Below are positions 10,607-19,306 of a stretch of 64,000 bases of DNA, piece after piece. Position 1 is the stretch's first letter. The number at the start of each line of letters is the position of its first letter. Under the pieces are notes generated by a model. The model made no database searches. It worked only from the letters and a program-made list of their open reading frames with translations, and was not told the DNA's origin. Origin of the DNA: Helicobacter brantae (GTDB lineage Bacteria; Campylobacterota; Campylobacteria; Campylobacterales; Helicobacteraceae); the NCBI RefSeq assembly GCF_003364205.1, contig NZ_NXLV01000001.1, positions 62,001 to 126,000 of the forward strand. The letters are read 5' to 3'. The position numbers and the translations under genes are program-made.

Positions 10607-11891
10607 ATTTTCTCTCTAGCTCTCTTTTGTGATAATCACGGATAACCCCAATATCACGCACTTGCATTTGAGGGGTGTTTCTGTTTTGATAATTTTCTTC
10701 ATTTTTCTTGATGTCTATCCATTGACTGCTCTCTCGCAAATAGCGTTGTCTTTTGGCGTATTTTATATCATCTTGCACATAAGGGGAGTTTCTTTTGGCT
10801 TGGGTGGTGTATTTTTCTTCCACTTGCTCCTCTGTAAGATGAGTTCGCTCCTCCACTCTTGCAATGCTTACATCTCCCTCATAACGCAAATTTTGCTGAA
10901 TGGCTTTCATCGTCCTTGTATCGCTTCCTCCATAGCCTCTTTTGGGGGGTTGCTGATAGGTTGAGCCTCCAAAGAGGAATCTCATTCCCAAATTTGCCCC
11001 ATAAGTGATATTACTCTCTCCAAAAAAGCTAGTCTTTGCCCCAAAATAAAGCCTAAAGTTTTTACTTGCGTGAATGTTTGTGGCAAACTCTAGTTCTAAG
11101 CGATAGCTCTCTCTTGAGGAGAGTTGAGTTTGGTTGAGTTTGGGAGAGGAGAGAAAGAAAAAATCACTATCAAAAAACGCTCCCAATCTCACATCTCCCC
11201 TCACTCCACCAAAAAAATCAACCCCAAAATACCCCCCACTTTTGAGAAAGAGTGGGATAGAGTTTTGGGTTGTGAGGGTGCTAGAGTTGGAAGTGAGAGT
11301 GAGAGAGGGGATAAAGCCTATTGAGGTTTTAAGCAAGGGTTGGAAGAAGAGAATGGAAGAGAAAATAAACTTCTGTCCGATTTCAAAACTTGCTCCTAGA
11401 TGATGAGCTAAGGGGTTGCTAGGGAGATTTGAGGGAAGAAGTAGGGTGTAGAAAAGAGAGCTATCGATATAGAAGTGATTGTTTGCCACATAGCTATCAT
11501 AAAGAGCGATACTCAAAGAGTTGGCAACTGCTTTTTGGCTTGAGAGATCAATCCAAGAGTAGGCATAGGAGAGAGAGAAGCCTAGAAAATTCTTGCCACC
11601 CTTAGGAGTGAAGGCGTGATCGTATCCTGCTTGAGCTAGGAGGCTTTGGGTAGTGGAAGAGAGGAGGGTGGGGGTATTGGCATTGGCTTGTTGTGTGAAG
11701 TTTGCTCTTAGCCAAAAACTCTCTTTGAGTGGGTAGGATTTGAGATCCCCCCTAGAGGAGTTGAGAGCTTCTTGGTTGTGGAGATAGAAAAGATTGTAGA
11801 GTGCATTAAGCGAGGTGGGGAGAATCTTATCTTGAGCGAGTAGAGGAGTGAGGAGAAGGGAGAGTGCAAACAAAAAGCGTTTATTTATCAT
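10593..11891 (-). CDS. Passenger-less autotransporter-type beta-barrel protein, 432 aa
   Basis: A signal peptide (1-19, ending LTPLLA|Q) is followed within 30 residues by the linker-helix motif (LYNLFYLHNQEALNSSRGDL) that precedes the barrel in its paralogues. A barrel of about 260 residues ends at GMRFLFGG. No passenger solenoid lies between signal and barrel. A tail of about 124 residues follows, charged and rich in K, R, E, Y and Q. The gene overlaps the 986-aa gene by 4 nt (ATGA) and the 895-aa gene by 14 nt, so it is embedded in the operon. It may be a porin-like barrel, or a translocator serving passengers in trans; both are speculation. A decayed autotransporter is less likely because the frame is clean. 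Confidence 0.8.
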   Translation of the reverse strand: MINKRFLFALSLLLTPLLAQDKILPTSLNALYNLFYLHNQEALNSSRGDLKSYPLKESFWLRANFTQQANANTPTLLSSTTQSLLAQAGYDHAFTPKGGKNFLGFSLSYAYSWIDLSSQKAVANSLSIALYDSYVANNHFYIDSSLFYTLLLPSNLPSNPLAHHLGASFEIGQKFIFSSILFFQPLLKTSIGFIPSLTLTSNSSTLTTQNSIPLFLKSGGYFGVDFFGGVRGDVRLGAFFDSDFFFLSSPKLNQTQLSSRESYRLELEFATNIHASKNFRLYFGAKTSFFGESNITYGANLGMRFLFGGSTYQQPPKRGYGGSDTRTMKAIQQNLRYEGDVSIARVEERTHLTEEQVEEKYTTQAKRNSPYVQDDIKYAKRQRYLRESSQWIDIKKNEENYQNRNTPQMQVRDIGVIRDYHKRELERKYGKD

Positions 11892-14848
11892 TGAAATCCT
11901 CTATTTAAATTCTCTTTAATCTCTTGCATTGATCGATTGTTTTGTGGAATCACTGTGGGAGATATCGGCACATTTTGCTCTCTTTTGTAATTTTTGCTAG
12001 GAGCGTTAATCTCTTGAGGATTGTCGATAAAGACAGGCTCTCCTTGAGGTTGCTTCTGCACTTGTGGAGTGATAGAGAATTGTTGCAAACTCTCAGCCTT
12101 GGGCGTGGTGTCTTGGTTGTAGGGCTTGTTTTTGACTTCAATTTTGGGTGGAAGTTTTCTAATCTTTGTCATTCCTTTATAGTTATCCAAGATGTTTTGG
12201 GTTTCATAGTTTTGCACTTCAGGGATAGTCCTGCGATAAGCTGGGTATTTTCTGAAATCCTCAGGTGCTTCAAATCTTGGGGGGATATAGGGCATTTGAG
12301 GGTGCAATCTTCCAAAGTTGATTCTCACCCCACCATTGAGGGTAAAAGTGGAGTTGATTGTGCCAAAGAATGCAGTATCTATATCAAAGTAGATTCTCCA
12401 ATATTCATTGAGGATAATGTTTGTTCCAGCATTAATTCGCCAATTGAAGTTTCCTGCGTGAGAGAGTGTCATCTTATCCAAGAAATCCTCAAGTCGCAAA
12501 TCTCCACCGGTGTTGAAGTCATATTCAAAGCTTGTGCCAATATACAAATCCCCCTCATATCCCCTTGAATTAAAAGTCCAACCTGCTGTAAGTCCTGTGC
12601 GTAAATTTATGGGAGTATTGAAGTCTAGTCTAGCTTTGATATTTTGATTACTCCAATCTTTGAAAGTCCAATCTTGCCCACTATTGAATGCAAAAGAAAT
12701 CCCCGCATCAGGTTTGATATAGAAATTGAGTGGGAGACTAAATCTCTGTCCGATTTCAAGAGAGGCTAGGAAGTTGTGAGTGAAAAAGTCAGGGATATTT
12801 CCTGCTAAGACTTCAGAGGCTATGGTGAAGCGATTGTGAGTGAAGTAGTATTTGGCTAGAGCGTCAATGTAAAATCCAAAATCAAAGAAATAAGTATCAT
12901 AGATTGAAAATCCATAAGATTGGGATTTTCCTGTGTAAGAGGGATTGGAAGTATCATCTTCGCTTGGTAATCCATAGGCGTTGAAGAATTGCACATCAAA
13001 TGAGCCTCCAAAGAAGTTTTTCCCTCCTAGCACATAGAAGTTTTGATCATAGCCTAGCCAAAGTGAGGCGTATTCATCCCAAGAGCCTATGGTTTGATCT
13101 GTCTCTTTAGAGCCTAGTCGTCCATATTTGGTTCTTATCCATACGCTATGCACCCTATCAAGCTTTCTTAGCTCTCCCATTCTGAGATTGAGGGTATCAA
13201 TTTGGGTTTTTTCTATCCTAAATTGAGATTGGAAAAGTGAGTCAAGAAGTCGTGAGAGATAGGAGTTATCTGCTCTTTGCACATTGCTAACAATCCATTG
13301 CCAACCTTCTGGAGCTCCATTAGCACCATTGTAAATCTCTTTTTTGAGATTAGTGATATAGTTATACACCCCAATGGGCGTAATAGCTCCGATAAAATCA
13401 TTCCCTCCTGCCATTGTGGTTTGTTTGGCAACGATGATTTTGTCGTCTTCTAGGTTTGTATTGAGAAGGGATTTGTCAAAGTTATTGGCATTCCAAAAGA
13501 GTTGGATATAGTGGGTGTTGAAAAGTTGATTTGTGATGATTTGATCTGTGGCGATAGTTTCTGTGAGAGTGTTTGTGGCTTGATCTGTGAGTTTGGTCCA
13601 GCCATCACGATTGAAAACTCCAAAGAGTCTAAATACTCCATTTTCTCCTAGAATTTGAGTTGTTGAGAGAGTGTAGCGAGTGGCTTCATCAAGAGTGGTG
13701 GTGGTTCTAGCTGTCGCCCCTTGATCTCTATATCTAAAATCCACCGAAGCTAGATTTCTTAAATGCTCAAAATTATCTTTTGTAAGATTGGCTTGAGGGT
13801 TGTTGATGGTGAGCAGATTGATTGTATTGCTTTGTCCCAAAAACCAAGTTCCCTCATTGTTGATTGTGATATTTCCTTGAGCAGGGAGATTGTCTGCAAG
13901 ATAATTGAAATCAGCATAGAGTGAAGAGTGATTGACGCTAAAGTTAAGTTGTGCTGCTTGTGATTTAATCCCTGTTGTAATTTTGGCAATTGAATCTCCT
14001 GAGAGTGTGAGAATAAAATTTGGAGAGCCATTATTTCTATTGTGAGAGGTAAGATTGATTTCTGCACTTGAGCCTCCTTGGAGATTGAAGTTGGTTGTGG
14101 AAGTATTGACTGCTTCTACCCTTCCTTTGAAAAAGGAGTCTGTGTTGGTAAGATTGATTGTGGTAGTTCCTCCAAAGTTTGCGATATCCCCTGTGAGTTG
14201 GATTTTTGCATTGCCACCGGTATTGACATTGGTTGTCCCTGCGGTATCAAAGATAGTTTTTGCTCCTGTAATCCCCTCATTTGCATTTGCGTCATTGAGT
14301 GTTCCTGTGGCTTTGGAGAGATCGACGATAAAGTCATTGTTGATATTGATTGTAGATCCTCCATTTCTAAAGATTGAGAAAATTTGACTTCCTTCTGTGG
14401 CAGTGATTGTTGTCTTGACATTGAGGTTTAAACCACTATTTGCATTATCAAAGTTGAAAATACTTTTTGCATACATTCCTTGAGAATCAATACTCAGAGT
14501 AAGTGAGCCTACTCCATTGAAATCTTTCATTCCTTCCCCATTAAGGCGATAAATCATTGTAGTTTGATTGGTGGCTTGTCCTTGTGTTGTGAGATTGATT
14601 GTGAGGTTGTGATCAAAATTGACACTACCATTGAAATATTGACTTCCTGCTGTGGGATTTGTAGTGGTAGTAATATTGAGTGTGCTATCTTCATAGATAG
14701 TCAAAGGATCTGTGATTGTAGGATTGGCTGGTGGTTGGGGCTGAGGATTATTGGCTTTATCAAGCTCCCACCACTGCGTTGCATTCACACCATAGAGGCA
14801 TTGAGAGAGTGCAACACTAAAAAATCCAATCCTTAGAAATTTTTTCAT
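11888..14848 (-). CDS. Autotransporter with C-terminal Pro/Gln-rich tail, 986 aa
   Basis: Signal peptide at about 1-20 ([20 protein letters not shown]). The passenger (about 30-500) is an N/T-rich beta-solenoid. The junction contains QWIVSNVQ and the linker LNLRMGELRKLDRVHSVW. The barrel runs to about residue 846 and ends GGVRINFG. A tail of about 140 residues follows, rich in P, Q, N, Y and K and lacking hydrophobic strands. The start codon overlaps the gpsA stop (TAATG), so the gene is translated from the gpsA transcript. It is a paralogue of the two genes downstream. Its target is unknown. Confidence 0.85.
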   Translation of the reverse strand: MKKFLRIGFFSVALSQCLYGVNATQWWELDKANNPQPQPPANPTITDPLTIYEDSTLNITTTTNPTAGSQYFNGSVNFDHNLTINLTTQGQATNQTTMIYRLNGEGMKDFNGVGSLTLSIDSQGMYAKSIFNFDNANSGLNLNVKTTITATEGSQIFSIFRNGGSTININNDFIVDLSKATGTLNDANANEGITGAKTIFDTAGTTNVNTGGNAKIQLTGDIANFGGTTTINLTNTDSFFKGRVEAVNTSTTNFNLQGGSSAEINLTSHNRNNGSPNFILTLSGDSIAKITTGIKSQAAQLNFSVNHSSLYADFNYLADNLPAQGNITINNEGTWFLGQSNTINLLTINNPQANLTKDNFEHLRNLASVDFRYRDQGATARTTTTLDEATRYTLSTTQILGENGVFRLFGVFNRDGWTKLTDQATNTLTETIATDQIITNQLFNTHYIQLFWNANNFDKSLLNTNLEDDKIIVAKQTTMAGGNDFIGAITPIGVYNYITNLKKEIYNGANGAPEGWQWIVSNVQRADNSYLSRLLDSLFQSQFRIEKTQIDTLNLRMGELRKLDRVHSVWIRTKYGRLGSKETDQTIGSWDEYASLWLGYDQNFYVLGGKNFFGGSFDVQFFNAYGLPSEDDTSNPSYTGKSQSYGFSIYDTYFFDFGFYIDALAKYYFTHNRFTIASEVLAGNIPDFFTHNFLASLEIGQRFSLPLNFYIKPDAGISFAFNSGQDWTFKDWSNQNIKARLDFNTPINLRTGLTAGWTFNSRGYEGDLYIGTSFEYDFNTGGDLRLEDFLDKMTLSHAGNFNWRINAGTNIILNEYWRIYFDIDTAFFGTINSTFTLNGGVRINFGRLHPQMPYIPPRFEAPEDFRKYPAYRRTIPEVQNYETQNILDNYKGMTKIRKLPPKIEVKNKPYNQDTTPKAESLQQFSITPQVQKQPQGEPVFIDNPQEINAPSKNYKREQNVPISPTVIPQNNRSMQEIKENLNRGFQ

Positions 14849-15777
14849 TACTTCATCAACACCTTTAGGCTCTCTTTGGGATCTTTGCCTTGGATAATCT
14901 CTTGCACCTGTGTGGCAATGGGGGTGTAAATCCCCTCTTTTTTGCTGATTTGATCAATGGCTTTGGAGCTTTTCACACCTTCAGCCACTTCTCCAAGCTC
15001 TTGCAAAATCTCTTCTATATCTTTATTTTGTGCAAGTGCTAAACCTACACGATAATTCCTTGATAGAGTAGAGCTAGCTGTGAGGAAGAGATCACCTGCT
15101 CCACTTAACCCCAAAAAGGTTTCCATTTTCGCTCCAAAATGCTCTCCAAAGCGACACATTTCCACTAATCCCCTAGCCATAAGAGAGGCTTTGGCATTAT
15201 TGCCTAGAGCTAATCCATCACAGATCCCCCCTGCAATGGCAATGACATTTTTATATGCTCCACTCACTTCTCCACCGATAATATCAGGGCTAACATAGGT
15301 TTTGATAAAGCTAGGCATAAGTTCTCTAAACTCTCTAGCTAGTGGGATATTAAGAGAGTTAATCACCAAAGCACAAGGAAGCTTTCTCATCACTTCTTGA
15401 GCAAAGCTAGGTCCTGAGAGGAAGCAGAGTGAGAGAGAGGGGAAGAAATGCTGAAAAATATCACTTACAAATGCTCCACTATTCTCCTCAATCCCCTTAC
15501 TTGCACACAAAATTTTTGGCTCTTTACCAAGGGAAGTGAGGGCAGGGTGAAACACGCTTGAAATCCACTCTCTCAGGGCACTTGAAGCGATGGCTATCAC
15601 ATAGTATTCACTTTGTAGTGCTTCTTGCAGTCCTACTTGTCTGATAGGAGAGGGAGAGGAGAGATCCTCTAGGGCTAGAGTCCGCCTAGAGTGGATCAAA
15701 ACTTGGTTAGAAAAAGAGAGAGAAAAGGCGAGTGCTTTTCCCCAAGCACCGCCTCCAAAGACGCTAACTGTTGTCAT
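14848..15777 (-). CDS. gpsA: Glycerol-3-phosphate dehydrogenase [NAD(P)+]
   Basis: It reduces dihydroxyacetone phosphate to sn-glycerol 3-phosphate for phospholipid synthesis in the cytoplasm. The 309 residues carry the N-terminal dinucleotide-binding loop GGGAWG (about 8-13), the SGPSFA motif, the catalytic lysine in [16 protein letters not shown] and the substrate-binding block [20 protein letters not shown]. The length is slightly below the 330-340 usual in the family, but all signature blocks are present. It is the first gene of a minus-strand chain that goes straight into three autotransporter genes, so a housekeeping promoter probably drives them as well. The start ATG follows AAGG by 8 nt. 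Confidence 0.95.
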   Translation of the reverse strand: MTTVSVFGGGAWGKALAFSLSFSNQVLIHSRRTLALEDLSSPSPIRQVGLQEALQSEYYVIAIASSALREWISSVFHPALTSLGKEPKILCASKGIEENSGAFVSDIFQHFFPSLSLCFLSGPSFAQEVMRKLPCALVINSLNIPLAREFRELMPSFIKTYVSPDIIGGEVSGAYKNVIAIAGGICDGLALGNNAKASLMARGLVEMCRFGEHFGAKMETFLGLSGAGDLFLTASSTLSRNYRVGLALAQNKDIEEILQELGEVAEGVKSSKAIDQISKKEGIYTPIATQVQEIIQGKDPKESLKVLMK

Positions 15778-15896
15778 AAAAAAACCTTGAATTCATAAAT
15801 TTTTCAAACCCTTCAAACAAAAAGAGTTCCATATTTTTCAAGCATACTTTTATCTCTAAAATGTAAAATCATTAGAAAAAAGTCTAGCTTTTTTGG

Positions 15897-15902
15897 TAAA
15901 AT
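15897..15902 (+). promoter_or_regulatory. Candidate -10 box of the rpmE operon
   Basis: TAAAAT preceded by a T-run and GG lies about 50 nt before rpmE in the divergent gap with gpsA. Campylobacterota promoters typically have a -10 box and T-rich upstream DNA rather than a clear -35. The assignment is by inspection only. Confidence 0.35.
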
Positions 15903-15947
15903 CCCAAGTTTTAATCCAAATCAAATCCATATCAAAAGGAAGCAATG

Positions 15948-16151
15948 ATGAAAAAAGGTATTCACCCTGAGTATGTCCCTTGTAAAGTAACTTGTGTAAC
16001 AAGTGGAAAGACAATTGAAGTTTTGAGTAACAAAAGTGAGCTAAGAATTGATATTTCAAGCTTTTGCCACCCTTTTTATACAGGGAGCGATAAAATCGCT
16101 GATGCGACAGGAAGAGTAGAGAAGTTTAGACAAAAATACAATATGAAATAA
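15948..16151 (+). CDS. rpmE: 50S ribosomal protein L31
   Basis: A 67-residue small-subfamily L31 of the large ribosomal subunit. It has the family signatures HPEY at the N terminus and [10 protein letters not shown] in the middle, and ends in the basic segment [11 protein letters not shown]. The two cysteines CKVTC plus FCH keep part of the zinc-binding set, as in the Helicobacter and Campylobacter versions. I chose the second of two adjacent ATGs because the family starts MKKGIHPEY and AGGA sits 8 nt before it. The ATG at 15945 would add one methionine. It leads the plus-strand cluster that continues into rsmI. Confidence 0.95.
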   Translation: MKKGIHPEYVPCKVTCVTSGKTIEVLSNKSELRIDISSFCHPFYTGSDKIADATGRVEKFRQKYNMK

Positions 16152-16153
16152 TT

Positions 16154-16990
16154 GTGCTGTATTTATTGCCTAGCCCTCTGGGCAATCTCTCTGATATTTC
16201 ACTTCACACACTAGAAGTCCTCAAAGAAATTGAGGTTTTTTTGTGTGAGGATACAAGAATCACCCAAAAACTTTTGCTTCTTTTAGAGCAAAAGGGTTAT
16301 CTCTCTTTGGGAGAGAAAAAGAAATTTATCCCCTTTCACACCCATAATCAAGATCAGTTCCTTGCTCAAACTTCTTTGGAATTTTTCAATCAAAAAGTTG
16401 CATTTTTGAGCGATGCAGGTATGCCTTGCGTGAGTGATCCAGGTTCTGCCCTCATCACTTATGCACAAACTCATCAAATCCCCTATGAGGTGGTTTTGGG
16501 AGGGAGTGCTTCAACTTTGGCTTATGCTTATAGTGGATTTGGAGATAGTGGGTTTGTTTTTGATTCTTTTTTGCCTCACAAAAGTGGCGAGAGAGTGGAG
16601 AGATTGAGGTTTTGGCAAGAGGTTTTGGGAGATAGGGGAATTGCTTTGGTGTGTTTTGAAAGTCCTCATCGACTTTTGGAGAGCTTGGAAGATATTGTGA
16701 GAGTGGGGAGCGAGATTGAGCTTTTTGCAATCAAGGAGATGACAAAGAAGTTTCAGAAATTTTGGAGGGGGAGTGCTAAAGAGGTTTTGGAGAGATTGAG
16801 AGAGGAAAACATACAGGGAGAATGGTGTCTTGTGATGAGGTTTGAGGACAAAAAAAGAGAGAAAAAAATCGGAGAGGTAGAAATCCTCTCTATGGATTTG
16901 CCTCCCAAAATCAAAGCCAAGCTTTTAAGTGAGGTTAGCATCCTCTCTCCCAAACAATGGTATGAGCGATTACTTAAGGAGGGGAAATGA
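16154..16990 (+). CDS. rsmI: 16S rRNA (cytidine-1402-2'-O)-methyltransferase
   Basis: RsmI 2'-O-methylates C1402 in the decoding centre of 16S rRNA using S-adenosylmethionine. The 278-aa protein begins LYLLPSPLGNLSDIS, the typical first block, followed by CEDTRIT and the SAM-binding block SDAGMPCVSDPG (about 87-98), then FESPHRL. The length is normal. The start codon is GTG two nt after the rpmE stop, with no other start nearby. The ATGA overlap with rlmB at the end implies translational coupling. The gene order rpmE-rsmI-rlmB is that of C. jejuni Cj0155c-Cj0153c. Confidence 0.93.
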   Translation: MLYLLPSPLGNLSDISLHTLEVLKEIEVFLCEDTRITQKLLLLLEQKGYLSLGEKKKFIPFHTHNQDQFLAQTSLEFFNQKVAFLSDAGMPCVSDPGSALITYAQTHQIPYEVVLGGSASTLAYAYSGFGDSGFVFDSFLPHKSGERVERLRFWQEVLGDRGIALVCFESPHRLLESLEDIVRVGSEIELFAIKEMTKKFQKFWRGSAKEVLERLREENIQGEWCLVMRFEDKKREKKIGEVEILSMDLPPKIKAKLLSEVSILSPKQWYERLLKEGK

Positions 16991-17673
16991 TTGTTTATGG
17001 AAAACAAGTCGTGCTTTATGTAGCCAAGAAAAAACCCAAAATGATAGAAGAGCTCTATGTCGCCAAAGAGTTAGATTCTAAAATCTTTAAACAATTAGCT
17101 CAAGTGGGAGCAAAAATCATCAGAGTAGATAGCAAAAAAGCCCAAGCTTTGGCTAGAGGGGGCAATCATCAAGGGATTTTAGCCAAAATCTCTCCCCTAA
17201 AAATGGGGGAGAAAAAAGAGCTTTTGGAGATGAAGAGAATCGTGGTGTTGTGTGGGATTAGTGATGTGGGAAATATCGGCTCTATTGTAAGAAGCTCTTA
17301 TGCACTAGGAGTAGATGGGCTTGTAGTGGGTGGAGAGCTTTCAGAGAGAGCTATGGAGGGGATAGTGAGGGCAAGTGCAGGGGCAATGCTAGATTCTTTT
17401 GTAATGAGTTATCCCAAAATTTTGGAGCTAATTCACGAGCTTAAAGAGGCAGGATTTATCTGTTATGGAGCAGATATGGGGGGAGAGGAAGTTTCCAAAG
17501 TGAAAAAAGAGCAAAAATGGGCGTTGTTTTTGGGGAGTGAGGGAGAGGGATTGCATAAAAAAATCACCCAAAAAATGGATAAAATAATCTCTATTGAGAT
17601 GAAAAATAATTTTGATTCTTTAAATGTTGGGGTGGCAAGTGGAATTTTAGTGCATAGGTTGGTGATGGAGTAA
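16987..17673 (+). CDS. rlmB: TrmH/SpoU family 23S rRNA 2'-O-methyltransferase (RlmB-like)
   Basis: A SPOUT-fold methyltransferase of 228 aa, likely modifying G2251 of 23S rRNA. The N-terminal 70 residues form the L30-like substrate domain (MIVYGKQVVLYV, GGNHQGILA). The catalytic domain has the three SpoU motifs: NIGSIVRSS (about 97-105), LFLGSEGEGL (about 178-187) and SLNVGVASGILVHRL at the C terminus. It overlaps rsmI by 4 nt and the next gene by 1 nt (TAATG). The exact target base is inferred from family and synteny, since TrmH-family members are hard to separate by eye. Confidence 0.88.
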   Translation: MIVYGKQVVLYVAKKKPKMIEELYVAKELDSKIFKQLAQVGAKIIRVDSKKAQALARGGNHQGILAKISPLKMGEKKELLEMKRIVVLCGISDVGNIGSIVRSSYALGVDGLVVGGELSERAMEGIVRASAGAMLDSFVMSYPKILELIHELKEAGFICYGADMGGEEVSKVKKEQKWALFLGSEGEGLHKKITQKMDKIISIEMKNNFDSLNVGVASGILVHRLVME

Positions 17674-18479
17674 TGGAGCAAAACGCATTAGAGAAGCTAA
17701 AGAGTATTGGAGCAGAGAAGATTAGAGAGGCTACAAGGCTAGATATTGGCAAGATTGAAGATATACTAGAGAAAAGATTTGAGAAAATTGCCCCCATAAG
17801 AGCTAAAGGTTTTATCAAAATGCTTGAAAAAGAGTTTTCTCTTGATCTCTCTATTTGGCTTATGGAATACAATGAATTTCACAATCAAAGAGGGGAGAAA
17901 AAAACTGAGATAAAGGGAGAGCAAAAAGGGGGGAATGCTTTGTTTTGGGCAGCGTGTGTGGGATTGGTGCTATGTGGGGGAGGGCTTTTGTATTGGATTT
18001 ACTCTCAAGCCCCATCTACCTCTCACTCTTCTTCTATGCCTACACAACAGCCCCAAGAGCTTGTAGTCCAAGAAGAAGTCATAGAAGTGCTTCCCTCTCA
18101 AGAAGTGCTAGAAGAAGCCCCCAAAGTCTTAGAAGCTCCTACAAAAGAGTTGAGTGAGTATGGAGAGAGTGTATTTCCCAATATTGCCTATAACGAAGAG
18201 AATATCTTATTTATCACTTCAGATACTCCTTTGTGGGTGGGGATTGTCAATTTGGATACCAAAAAGAGAGTATCAAAAACCAAAAAAGAGTTTGAAATCC
18301 CTCTTGATAAACAACTTCTTCTTAGTATTGCAAGAGGGGGATTTAGTGCGAGTTTAGATGATGAAGAAAAAGTCTTTAGTGGATATAAGCCCATCTATCT
18401 TATCCATACTAAAGAAGGGGGATTGAAGCAAATTAGCAAAGAAGAGTTTATCCTCTTAAATGGTGGAGTGGAATGGTAA
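17673..18479 (+). CDS. Single-pass membrane protein, Cj0152c-like, unknown function
   Basis: A 268-aa protein without a signal peptide. The N-terminal 70 residues are helical and charged, one transmembrane segment lies at about 89-110 (FWAACVGLVLCGGGLLYWIY), and it is followed by a Ser/Pro/Glu-rich linker and a compact C-terminal domain of about 110 residues. This topology (cytoplasmic helical domain, one membrane pass, periplasmic beta domain) resembles RodZ-type proteins, but I see no clear helix-turn-helix. Position between rlmB and the exported protein matches C. jejuni Cj0152c. Its function is unknown. It overlaps both neighbours. Confidence 0.75.
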   Translation: MEQNALEKLKSIGAEKIREATRLDIGKIEDILEKRFEKIAPIRAKGFIKMLEKEFSLDLSIWLMEYNEFHNQRGEKKTEIKGEQKGGNALFWAACVGLVLCGGGLLYWIYSQAPSTSHSSSMPTQQPQELVVQEEVIEVLPSQEVLEEAPKVLEAPTKELSEYGESVFPNIAYNEENILFITSDTPLWVGIVNLDTKKRVSKTKKEFEIPLDKQLLLSIARGGFSASLDDEEKVFSGYKPIYLIHTKEGGLKQISKEEFILLNGGVEW

Positions 18480-19297
18480 AAAAAATCCTTTTAATCCTTG
18501 CTTTTGTTGTGGGTGTATGGGGAGATGGGGTAGATGAAGCGATTGAAAATTTTATTGGAAAGAACTCTTTTTATACAAACCAAAACTTTATCAATCGTCT
18601 TTTTAAAGAGAAACAAAAATTTTATACCCAAGAGCATTTTGTAGATTACTATGCAATTTTAAAAACACTCAAAGATAATGGATTGCTTGAGCTAGTCTTC
18701 AAACAACCCTCTGAAGTGCGACTAAATTTCATCGCCAAAACCAAACCCATCCTTCTCACACGCACGATAAATAGCGTATTGTCTTCTTTGGGATATTCTT
18801 ATTTCACCACCTCCAAAGCCAAGTATTCTCAAGAATACTCTGATATGACTTTTTCTCTTGTAACAGAGCATATCGTCGATCCAGTAGTAATGCTCAATGA
18901 ATTGCGAAAGAGGGGAGTTTTTGCAAAAAAAGTGCAGAGGAATAGTCAGCTTGAATGGATTTATGAGCTTGAAGTGCAAGATTGGAGTATCACTAATGCC
19001 ACTCCTCTTAGCACCACAGCAAGAATGGAGTTAAAAAATGTATCAGGGGAGTATTGGTTTAGCACCAAAAGTGCAGGGGTTTTGCAAATAAGCAAAAAAA
19101 ACAATCGTATCGGTTGGTTTCCTCGAATTGTCTTGTTTGATAAAAATTTGCAAATCCTTGAGATCATCACTCAAGAGAGTTTTGCCAAAAGTGCTGAAGT
19201 GAATATCACAGATAGGACAGCTTTTGTAATGGTAACTGACTTGAATTCTCCTGCACGGCTAAAGTATGGGATCACAATCCAATTCACACCATATTAA
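18473..19297 (+). CDS. Periplasmic protein, Cj0151c-like, unknown function
   Basis: 274 aa with a signal peptide at 1-17 (MVKKILLILAFVVGVWG). The remainder is soluble and looks mixed alpha/beta; I recognise no catalytic motif. The start overlaps the previous gene by 7 nt, so the two exported or membrane proteins are probably co-translated and may work together. The same pair sits at the same place in C. jejuni (Cj0152c-Cj0151c). In that genome an aminotransferase gene (Cj0150c) follows; here hom follows directly. Confidence 0.75.
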   Translation: MVKKILLILAFVVGVWGDGVDEAIENFIGKNSFYTNQNFINRLFKEKQKFYTQEHFVDYYAILKTLKDNGLLELVFKQPSEVRLNFIAKTKPILLTRTINSVLSSLGYSYFTTSKAKYSQEYSDMTFSLVTEHIVDPVVMLNELRKRGVFAKKVQRNSQLEWIYELEVQDWSITNATPLSTTARMELKNVSGEYWFSTKSAGVLQISKKNNRIGWFPRIVLFDKNLQILEIITQESFAKSAEVNITDRTAFVMVTDLNSPARLKYGITIQFTPY

Positions 19298-19306
19298 GGA
19301 GAAGAG

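Noticed and set aside
11942-12568. 208-codon plus-strand frame
   Set aside because: Antisense to the tail and barrel of the 986-aa autotransporter. No start signals and no family.
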